A stretch of 14,976 nucleotides of DNA, taken from assembly GCA_015491585.1 (NCBI GenBank), contig WFVQ01000211.1:1-14976 (forward strand), read 5' to 3'. The DNA comes from Deltaproteobacteria bacterium (GTDB taxonomy: Bacteria; Desulfobacterota; Dissulfuribacteria; Dissulfuribacterales; S140-46). A program made the position numbers and the translations under genes. Numbering within the stretch: the first letter of the stretch is position 1; each line of letters starts with the position of its first letter. Shown piece by piece: positions 1-5,673 of the stretch. The notes below the pieces were generated by a model, which was not told the origin of the DNA, did no database searches, and saw only the letters and a list, made by a program, of their open reading frames with translations.

Positions 1-764
1 CACGGCACCTGCCTGCCGTCCGACTCTTTCAACACCGCCTTCCTGACATTCTTGAAGAGCTGCTCCACTGGCAGGCCGGGAACGTCCATGTACTTCAAGA
101 GGTTGCTGGTGTATATGCTGTTGCGGCCGGTGCCATCAGCGGCCATGCGGCCGGGAGCAGTGGCGTATGCTATCAAGGTGCCTGTGGGGGCATCCATGCG
201 GGCGAGCCCGGCGCTGGGAGAGCGGAAGGAGCGCGCATAGGGATTGTTGCGGCAGGCATCGAGGATGACTATGTTCACTTGGTTGCCGGCAAGGTTCATG
301 GTGTCGAGGACCCTGCCCACGTCAACCGCCTCGTATTTGACATCCACCTCGTCGTTTATCTGTGCGTTCACGGGCACCATATAATTGCGCCCCTCAACCT
401 GGATGCCGTGCCCGGCATAGTAGAAGAGCCCCACGCCCCCTCCCCTCAGCTTGCGCCCGAACCGCCTTACGGCCTCCTCCATCTGGCGCATGGTGCCGTT
501 CACTACGAGTTCGACATCAAAACCCAGGGCCTCGAGCTTGGCCGCCATGTCGCGGGCGTCGTTGAGGGGATTCCTGAGCGGAGCAGCTTCGTATGACCCG
601 TTGCCTATGACCAGGGCGTTCCTCCTCTCGTCCGATCCTGGAGACGCAATGGAGACTGGAACGATCCCTCTGTCTGCACACGTCGGCAAAGGCAGGAACA
701 ACTGCCAGGCAAGAGAGAAGAAAAAGAACAAAAACGACGCTTTCAGCAACACAGATTTAAACAT
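1..764 (-). CDS. Caspase-family (peptidase C14) secreted protease, C-terminus off the window
   Basis: Probable cysteine peptidase of the caspase/metacaspase fold, acting outside the cytoplasm. I translated 254 residues from the ATG at 762-764; the gene continues past base 1. Residues 1-30 form a hydrophobic leader with a possible signal peptidase site near Ala30. The p20-like domain starts near residue 46 (RRNALVIGNGSY, then LRNPLNDARDMAAKL). The catalytic dyad is visible: His119 in YYAGHG and Cys171 in LDACRNNP. The family motif GTLIAYATAPG lies at 195-205. The last residues, SDGRQVP, match the usual end of the caspase core (QVPW), so little or much may follow. A purine-rich GAGAGGGGG stretch precedes the ATG. 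It lies 59 bases downstream of the DUF4384 gene on the same strand, so the two probably share a transcript. Family assignment is firm; substrate and biological role are unknown. Confidence 0.9.
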   Translation of the reverse strand, partial: MFKSVLLKASFLFFFFSLAWQLFLPLPTCADRGIVPVSIASPGSDERRNALVIGNGSYEAAPLRNPLNDARDMAAKLEALGFDVELVVNGTMRQMEEAVRRFGRKLRGGGVGLFYYAGHGIQVEGRNYMVPVNAQINDEVDVKYEAVDVGRVLDTMNLAGNQVNIVILDACRNNPYARSFRSPSAGLARMDAPTGTLIAYATAPGRMAADGTGRNSIYTSNLLKYMDVPGLPVEQLFKNVRKAVLKESDGRQVP

Positions 765-823
765 ATCACCCCCTCTCCCCGAGAACCTGGATGCATGAAC
801 CAGCCTCAGGCCCCACCCTGCAA

Positions 824-2116
824 TCATTTCACCACTATGGTGGCAACCCCCTCGGCATACCCTCTGCCGTGCCCCTGGGCGCGGTAATGGGAAAAAAGGC
901 GGTCCAGCGGCATGGACAACACCTCTCCGCACCTGGCGCCATCGGGCAGGACGAGGCCGCCAGTGGAGGCGAAGACCAGCACCCGGTCCACTCCCTTGGG
1001 TTCGCTGACCCGCCACTCGCCGGCCCGGGGCAGGAAGTTCACCGAGGCGGCGGAAACCCTTCCTCCACCATCTCCACTCCCTCTGCAGGGAAACAGTGGC
1101 ACGATGATGCCCTTGGCGTTCACGTCATATACATGGACGTGGGCATCGCGATTCACCACCACTGAGAAAAACACACTCTCTCCCAGGCGGTAAACCGCGC
1201 CCTCTCCGCGGTCAGGCATGATCTGGACCCGGAGTTCGGTGCCGTCCACAGGGCTATCGCCCGCCCACTCCCCGGGCGCGGTCAGGTCGGCCGGAGATAC
1301 GAGGGATGCCGGGATCACTGCACGGGCCTCGGCTGAAGTTCCTGCATCCACGTTGAAAACCTTGACGAACACCCTTATCTTCGCGCCATCGGGCCAGATG
1401 CTGCCACCAAGACGGTAAGGCCTGGCAATGGAGCCGGGACCGGAGGACACCACGGAGATGCCCCTCACACCCCGCATGCCCGCGGAGAACGCCGCACGCT
1501 CAATGAACCGGAAGCCGCGCTTGCACAGGGCCGCCTTGATCTCTTCGAGAAACATATTAGAAAATGGAGGATATTCCGGCCTTCCCCGCAGCCTGAACGG
1601 CTCGGCCACCAGCCGGGCATCCCCCAAAAAGCCGAGCTGATACGCCAGCTCATCGGCAAGCACCTCGGCATACACGGAGAGATCCTTCTCGAAAAGCCGG
1701 CCAAGGCCGCCGCCATCCAGCTTCACCTTTGCTATACGCAGCGTGGAACCGTCGGATAGATCCACCATCTTGATGTTCACCACCACCGCGTCCTTCAACC
1801 GCCAGTAGCGCCCCGTTACCCGGAACGCGGCCTGGTCCGGCGCGGGCACCAGGACGGCGCCTGCCTTGGCAAGGGCCGCGGCCAGGTTCTCGCGCCATAT
1901 CAGGGAGAAACGGTAAACGTTTCCATCGTCGGCGACGAAGTCGCCGGGCGCCAGGAAGATGCGCGGCCGCTTCCCCTCTCCGGGCACCAGGATGGCCCGC
2001 GCCGCCTCTTCCGCCGCCCCATCCATGCCCGCGCCGAGAACGGCTCCGGCATGGAGCAGCAGAACGGCCGCCATCACTACGGCTATGGTGGTGGCTATGG
2101 CTCCTCTCTCTCCCAT
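824..2116 (-). CDS. Exported DUF4384-domain protein, partner of the caspase
   Basis: A 430-residue protein of unknown function. Residues 6-30 are a strong signal sequence (MAAVLLLHAGAVLGAG), so it is probably periplasmic or surface-exposed. The C-terminal part, about 300-395, matches the pattern of DUF4384 (GEGAVYRLGESVFFSVVVNR, then VHVYDVNAKGIIVPLFP), a beta-sandwich-like domain often linked to caspases and kinases. Two upstream segments, about 75-130 and 189-268, resemble each other: a helix ending in a Leu/Ala/Lys-Gly pattern, then GRYW or GGSIW, then an alternating hydrophobic strand (VVVNIKMVDL; IRVFVKVFNV). That suggests a duplicated FlgO/CsgG-like alpha-beta unit. I chose the ATG at 2114-2116 because GGAG lies five bases upstream and the signal peptide begins there; an in-frame ATG at 2200 would add 28 unlikely residues. 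It is the first gene of the unit with the caspase. Function is not known. Confidence 0.78.
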   Translation of the reverse strand: MGERGAIATTIAVVMAAVLLLHAGAVLGAGMDGAAEEAARAILVPGEGKRPRIFLAPGDFVADDGNVYRFSLIWRENLAAALAKAGAVLVPAPDQAAFRVTGRYWRLKDAVVVNIKMVDLSDGSTLRIAKVKLDGGGLGRLFEKDLSVYAEVLADELAYQLGFLGDARLVAEPFRLRGRPEYPPFSNMFLEEIKAALCKRGFRFIERAAFSAGMRGVRGISVVSSGPGSIARPYRLGGSIWPDGAKIRVFVKVFNVDAGTSAEARAVIPASLVSPADLTAPGEWAGDSPVDGTELRVQIMPDRGEGAVYRLGESVFFSVVVNRDAHVHVYDVNAKGIIVPLFPCRGSGDGGGRVSAASVNFLPRAGEWRVSEPKGVDRVLVFASTGGLVLPDGARCGEVLSMPLDRLFSHYRAQGHGRGYAEGVATIVVK

Positions 2117-2213
2117 GATCACTCCATCCAAGGCGGGGGGTAATATCGGACGCGCAAGACGCAAGAGAGAAACCTGCAGCGGATTGGGCGCCCCATGCAC
2201 CCGCTTTTTGGGC

Positions 2214-2459
2214 TTATTTTTTTCTTATCTCATCACCTTTCAAGGGGGGACGATCTGGAACACTATCCAATATGTTTTTGAACGCCTTTCTATCGGCTCT
2301 CAAGGCACGCTTTTTGAGATAGTTCTCAGTTCTAAGTGCGGATATCTTTTCCGCAACAGCAGTAATAATAAATTGATTTATAGACACCCCTTCTTCCGAT
2401 GCAATTTCTTTTATATGACGATGAATCGAATTGGGTAATCTCAGATTCAATGCACTCAT
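2214..2459 (-). CDS. Ribbon-helix-helix antitoxin of a PIN toxin pair
   Basis: An 81-residue small protein. Residues 1-45 fit a ribbon-helix-helix (CopG/HicB-like) DNA-binding fold: an N-terminal strand SALNLRLP, helix HRHIKEIASEEG, the turn VSINQF, then helix IITAVAEKISAL. The charged tail (about 46-81) probably wraps and inhibits the toxin, as in related modules. Its ATG overlaps the toxin stop codon as ATGA (2456-2459), so the two are translationally coupled. A full GGAGG lies seven bases upstream, inside the toxin gene, giving it a stronger ribosome site than the toxin. In related pairs the antitoxin-toxin complex represses its own promoter. The gene is AT-rich compared with its neighbours. 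No function other than antitoxin seems likely, though the pairing is inferred from the overlap. Confidence 0.82.
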   Translation of the reverse strand: MSALNLRLPNSIHRHIKEIASEEGVSINQFIITAVAEKISALRTENYLKKRALRADRKAFKNILDSVPDRPPLKGDEIRKK

Positions 2460-2875
2460 TTCATCGCCTCCAAAAATTGGGCTGGTGATATAGCCTGTAT
2501 ATTGAATTTTTCTATCCCGCTAAAATCTTTGGCATTGTGTGTTACAATTATATTTATGCCAGATGCTATTGCGACCTCCAAAACATGATCAGCTTTTACA
2601 TCCCTTAAATAAGGCCTCCACAAAAAATATATTTTTTGAAATTTGCTCAATGCACAAATATTGTCTAAAATGATCTCTATCTCATCTTCGGATAGATTCA
2701 AATCTTCCTGCTTCCGTTTCAACACATCCTCATATTCAAATAATAAAGTAGTTGATATTACAGGAACAACCTGGCCACCATCGATCAATCTAAGTATTTG
2801 ATGTGACGCGCCTCTTGCAGAGTAAAGTCCTGCAAATAGCACACTGGTATCCATGACGATTGATATTTTCCCCAC
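2456..2875 (-). CDS. PIN-domain ribonuclease toxin (COG1569-like)
   Basis: A 139-residue PIN-domain protein, expected to be a metal-dependent ribonuclease that blocks translation when free of its antitoxin. The acidic active-site residues are in place: Asp9 in IVMDTSVLFAG, Glu47 in LLFEYEDVLKR, Asp96 in RDVKADHVLEVAIA, and Asp117 in THNAKDF. Length is normal for the family. The start is GTG at 2873-2875, which gives the usual first strand (GKISIVMDTS); starting at the ATG seven codons later would lose that strand. No Shine-Dalgarno sequence precedes the GTG, only a run of T. It precedes its antitoxin, the reverse of the commonest order. Codon and base use are AT-rich against a GC-rich background, suggesting horizontal acquisition. 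All catalytic residues seem intact, so it is probably active. Confidence 0.87.
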   Translation of the reverse strand: MGKISIVMDTSVLFAGLYSARGASHQILRLIDGGQVVPVISTTLLFEYEDVLKRKQEDLNLSEDEIEIILDNICALSKFQKIYFLWRPYLRDVKADHVLEVAIASGINIIVTHNAKDFSGIEKFNIQAISPAQFLEAMK

Positions 2876-2884
2876 AAAAAAGCA

Positions 2885-2900
2885 ATACTATATACGGTAT
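2885..2900. promoter_or_regulatory. Imperfect palindrome just upstream of the toxin gene, possible antitoxin operator
   Basis: The 16-base stretch ATACTATATACGGTAT has outer half-sites ATAC and GTAT and matches its own reverse complement at 6 of 8 positions per half. It lies about ten bases before the toxin GTG, where the core promoter would be expected. Ribbon-helix-helix antitoxins usually bind short inverted repeats at this position. No good -35/-10 pair was found here, and short AT-rich palindromes occur by chance, so this is only a candidate. Confidence 0.25.
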
Positions 2901-2973
2901 CAGCCGTCAATCTCGAGCGGCGTCAACCTCACCGTGGGCCGTGATGAACCTTGACAAAAGGATCCAAAAATTG

Positions 2974-3008
2974 AAAAAGGGCATGGCAAGCAGCCATGCC
3001 CTTTTTTT
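2974..3008 (-). terminator. Bidirectional intrinsic terminator downstream of tRNA-His
   Basis: A perfect 14-bp inverted repeat (arms 2974-2987 and 2993-3006, core GGGCATGGC/GCCATGCCC) encloses a 5-base loop. A-tracts and T-tracts flank the core so that a U-run follows the hairpin on either strand. It lies five bases beyond the 3' end of the tRNA, so it most likely ends tRNA-His transcription. It would also insulate the tRNA from the toxin-antitoxin pair. Confidence 0.9.
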
Positions 3009-3013
3009 GCTCA

Positions 3014-3091
3014 TGGGGTGAGAGATGGGACTTGAACCCACAGCCTCCGGGGCCACAACCCGACGCTCTAACCAGTTGAGCTACTCCCACC
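3014..3091 (-). tRNA. tRNA-His (anticodon GTG)
   Basis: A complete cloverleaf on the minus strand. The acceptor arms are GTGGGAG and CTCTCAC, the D-arm GCTC/GAGC, and the anticodon stem TCGGG/CCCGG with loop TTGTGGC (anticodon GTG). The T-arm is GTGGG/CCCAT with loop TTCAAGT. C73 follows the acceptor stem and CCA is encoded (3016-3014). The base before the acceptor stem is G (3091), giving the G-1:C73 pair that histidyl-tRNA synthetase requires. A promoter lies upstream and a strong terminator downstream, so it is a single-gene transcription unit. The coordinates include G-1 and CCA. Confidence 0.97.
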
Positions 3092-3106
3092 ATTCAAAGT
3101 GGCCTA

Positions 3107-3135
3107 CTATTAATGTCACTCGCTCTCTCTGTCAA
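3107..3135 (-). promoter_or_regulatory. Sigma-70-type promoter of tRNA-His
   Basis: Reading on the minus strand, a perfect TTGACA (-35, 3135-3130) is followed by a 17-base spacer and TAATAG (3112-3107) as a fair -10 box. The predicted start, near 3100, is about ten bases before the mature tRNA 5' end. Position and the perfect -35 make this convincing, although the -10 box is only a partial match. Confidence 0.65.
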
Positions 3136-3191
3136 GAGGCCATGCCAGGGAAGAGAGTTGGCATTCTCGGTATTTGGATTAAAGTACGCCC

Positions 3192-4121
3192 ATGAGATAC
3201 TGTTTCGGACCAGTACCGTCGCGCAGGCTGGGCCTGTCGCTTGGTATCGACATACTGCCCCTGAAGACCTGCAACCTCAACTGCATATACTGCGAGCTGG
3301 GCCCAACCCATGAATACACGTGTGAGAGAGGAGGCTACTCGGATCCCGATGATATCGGGAGGGAGCTCGCCCAGTTTCTCGACGAGAACCAGCCAGCACT
3401 GGACGTCGTAACCATCACCGCATCTGGGGAGCCTACCCTTCACACCCGGCTCGGCGGCATCATCCAGGCGGTCCGCAAGGCCGCAGGCAGGCCGGTTGCG
3501 GTGCTCACCAACGGCACCCTCATGGACGCCCCCTCTGTCCGGGAATCGCTGTTGAAGGCCGACATAGTGCTGCCCTCCCTGGACGCCGCCTCTCCCCAAG
3601 CATTCCGCAGGGTGAACCGGCCGTGTCCAGGCCTGGACATCACCAGGATCATCGAGGGGCTAATCAGCTTCAGGAAGGAATTTCCGGGGAAGATGTGGCT
3701 GGAGATCCTCCTGGTCAAGGGCGTGAACGACTCCGGCGCCGAGCTGAAGCTGCTGTCGGAGGCGGTGGCGGCCATCGCCCCGGACAAGGTGCAGTTGAAC
3801 ACGGTGGCAAGGCCACCTGCCGAGCCGTGGGCCGAGCCCCTGGAATACAGGAGGCTTCAGGAGGTGGCCGGCCTGTTTGGCGGCGACGTGGAGATCGCCA
3901 CCTCTCCACCGGCCAAGGGCAAGGGCAGCTACAAGGACCTCGTGGCCAGGATAAGGGAGATGTTGGGCCGCAGGCCCATGACGGTCGGGGACATGGTCAA
4001 GGCCCTGGGCGTAGATGAGGCGGAGCTCGCGCCTGTGGTGGAGTCGCTGGTGGAGAGGGCAGAGGCAGAACCCGTCGAATTCGGCGGCAAGAGATATTTC
4101 AAAAGGAGATCGGGGACCTGA
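3192..4121 (+). CDS. COG0731-type radical SAM protein with C-terminal helical (winged-helix-like) domain
   Basis: A 309-residue radical SAM enzyme of the group related to wyosine-base formation proteins (COG0731); the actual reaction in bacteria is not established. The start MRYCFGPVPSRRLGLSLG is the family hallmark. Cys27, Cys31 and Cys34 in CNLNCIYC form the CX3CX2C site for the 4Fe-4S cluster. TITASGEPTLH at about 75-85 resembles the SAM-binding GGE motif region, and VLTNGTLM follows. Residues about 255-305 are helical with a final KRYFKR strand, consistent with a winged-helix domain. The next gene, rng, begins one base after the stop, so they are cotranscribed; a role in tRNA or RNA metabolism would fit but is inference. 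No clear Shine-Dalgarno precedes the ATG. TTGGCA (3158-3163) and TAAAGT (3180-3185), 16 bases apart, could place the transcript start at or very near the ATG. Confidence 0.85.
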   Translation: MRYCFGPVPSRRLGLSLGIDILPLKTCNLNCIYCELGPTHEYTCERGGYSDPDDIGRELAQFLDENQPALDVVTITASGEPTLHTRLGGIIQAVRKAAGRPVAVLTNGTLMDAPSVRESLLKADIVLPSLDAASPQAFRRVNRPCPGLDITRIIEGLISFRKEFPGKMWLEILLVKGVNDSGAELKLLSEAVAAIAPDKVQLNTVARPPAEPWAEPLEYRRLQEVAGLFGGDVEIATSPPAKGKGSYKDLVARIREMLGRRPMTVGDMVKALGVDEAELAPVVESLVERAEAEPVEFGGKRYFKRRSGT

Positions 4122-4122
4122 C

Positions 4123-5652
4123 ATGGCAAGAAAGAAGAGGCCGAAGAAGGGCGGAAATGCCCAGATAGTCATCAATTTCGAGGGCAGGGAGGAGTGCCGG
4201 GTGGCCCTCATGGAGGCCGGGAAGCTCGAGGCCTTCGACGTGGAGATGGAGGGGCACCTCCAGACAAGGGGGAACATCTACAAAGGCATACTCGAGAACA
4301 TAGAACTTAGCCTCGGGGCCGCGTTCATCAACATAGGACTGGACAGGAACGCCTATCTTCCCCTGGATGAAATCCATCCCGAATACCACGGTTACGCCTC
4401 GACCCGCCGGGAGAAGCTGGCCAACCTCGAGAGGGGCCAGGAGTTCCTGGTCCAGATCGTCAAGGAGGCCACCAACCTGAAAGGGGCTGCTGTCACAACG
4501 TACCTGTCCATTCCAGGCCGGTATCTCGTCCTGATGCCGGGCAGCAGCCACATGGGAGTCTCCAGGAAGATAGAGGACGAGGACGAGAGGGAGCGGCTGA
4601 AGCAGATCCTCAAGGGGTGCAAGATACCCGAAGGGATCGGGCTGATCGCCAGGACCGCCTCCCACGGAGTCCCAAAGACCGAGTTGCAGAAGGACCTGCG
4701 CTACCTGGTGAGGCTGTGGGAGAACCTGAAGAAACGGGTGCGCACTGCGAAGGCACCGGCACTCATATACAAGGACCGCGACCTGGTGACCAGGTTCCTC
4801 CGCGACCACCTCACCCCTGAGGTGGGAGAGATCGTGGTGGACGACAAGGGGGCATACGAGACCATCCGCTCCTTCCTCAAGATCATCGCCCCCCGGCAGG
4901 TGGCCAAGGTTCAGCTCTACGAGGGCCCTGGCTCCATCTTCCACCACTTCGGGATCGAGCCGCAGATATCCCAGATCTATCAGCCGCGGGTGGAACTCCC
5001 CTCAGGGGGCTATATCATAATCGAACCCACCGAGGCCCTGGTCTCCATAGACGTCAACTCCGGCCGCAACATAAAGGAGAAAGACATCGAGGAGACGGCC
5101 CTCTCCACCAACATCGAGGCCGCGGCGGAGATTGCCAGGCAGCTAAGGCTACGCGACCTTGGCGGCATCATCGTGGTGGACTTCATCGACATGAAGAACC
5201 CCAAATACAACCGGAAGCTGGAACGGCACATGAAGGAGTGCCTCAAGAAGGACCGGGCCAGGACCGAAATCGGCAGGGTCTCTAAGTTCGGCCTCCTGGA
5301 GATCGTGAGGCAGAAGATCAGGAGCCCGCTCCAGCTCTCCAGCCACCACACGTGCCCTTGTTGCAACGGCAGGGGAATGGTGCAGTCTGTGGAATCGCTG
5401 GCACTGGCACACATGAGGAGGCTCAGGAGCATAATGGCCGCCAAGGGACGGGAAGGCGCGGAACTGATACTGACCCTCCCTGCCGAGGTCACCCAGCACA
5501 TACTCAACAGGAAGAGGCAGGAGCTGTGCAGGCTGGAGGAGGAGTTCTCCATGCCCGTGACCATCACGCCTGACGCGGGCATGGGGCCAGAGGAGTACCA
5601 GATGGAGATAAAGGCCAAGGCAGGGCAGCAGAAGGGGGGTGCAAGGCCATAG
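4123..5652 (+). CDS. rng: Ribonuclease G (RNase E/G family endoribonuclease)
   Basis: A 509-residue cytoplasmic endoribonuclease that cleaves single-stranded, often AU-rich RNA with preference for a 5' monophosphate, and takes part in rRNA maturation and mRNA decay. The S1-like RNA-binding domain spans about 45-130 (RGNIYKGILENIE, then AAFINIGLDRNAYL). The DNase I-like catalytic domain holds the two magnesium-binding aspartates, Asp310 in ALVSIDVNSGR and Asp353 in VVDFIDM. The zinc-link motif CPCC (411-414) supplies the cysteines used for dimer pairing. The long scaffold tail of RNase E is missing, so this is an RNase G-type enzyme. I chose the ATG at 4123, one base after the preceding stop, because it begins a typical basic N-terminus (MARKKRPKK). 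AAAAGGAG lies upstream at a rather long spacing. It ends 21 bases from the convergent radical SAM gene. Confidence 0.95.
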   Translation: MARKKRPKKGGNAQIVINFEGREECRVALMEAGKLEAFDVEMEGHLQTRGNIYKGILENIELSLGAAFINIGLDRNAYLPLDEIHPEYHGYASTRREKLANLERGQEFLVQIVKEATNLKGAAVTTYLSIPGRYLVLMPGSSHMGVSRKIEDEDERERLKQILKGCKIPEGIGLIARTASHGVPKTELQKDLRYLVRLWENLKKRVRTAKAPALIYKDRDLVTRFLRDHLTPEVGEIVVDDKGAYETIRSFLKIIAPRQVAKVQLYEGPGSIFHHFGIEPQISQIYQPRVELPSGGYIIIEPTEALVSIDVNSGRNIKEKDIEETALSTNIEAAAEIARQLRLRDLGGIIVVDFIDMKNPKYNRKLERHMKECLKKDRARTEIGRVSKFGLLEIVRQKIRSPLQLSSHHTCPCCNGRGMVQSVESLALAHMRRLRSIMAAKGREGAELILTLPAEVTQHILNRKRQELCRLEEEFSMPVTITPDAGMGPEEYQMEIKAKAGQQKGGARP

Positions 5653-5673
5653 GGCAAACGGCACCCGCCGTGT

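Noticed and set aside
681..690. Possible lipoprotein signal in the caspase (Cys29 after a hydrophobic stretch)
   Set aside because: The residues before the cysteine are Leu-Pro-Thr, which do not fit the lipobox (small residue such as Gly or Ala at -1, Ala/Ser at -2). An ordinary signal peptide ending near Ala30 fits better.
2117..2200. A 28-residue N-terminal extension of the DUF4384 protein from the ATG at 2200
   Set aside because: It would place a basic, proline-rich stretch before a perfect signal peptide, and the ATG at 2116 has a good Shine-Dalgarno sequence.
2200..3091. Integrated element with attachment repeats at the tRNA-His 3' end
   Set aside because: The AT-rich block abuts the tRNA, but I found no copy of the tRNA 3' sequence at the far side and no integrase. 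Only small-scale acquisition is supported.
4015..4122. Earlier start for RNase G at 4015
   Set aside because: This would read through the end of the radical SAM gene in another frame and give a tryptophan- and arginine-rich tail unlike the family. The ATG at 4123 gives the expected N-terminus.
5659..5672. ACGGC/GCCGT hairpin between rng and the fused radical SAM gene as a terminator
   Set aside because: The stem has only five pairs and no T-run on either side.
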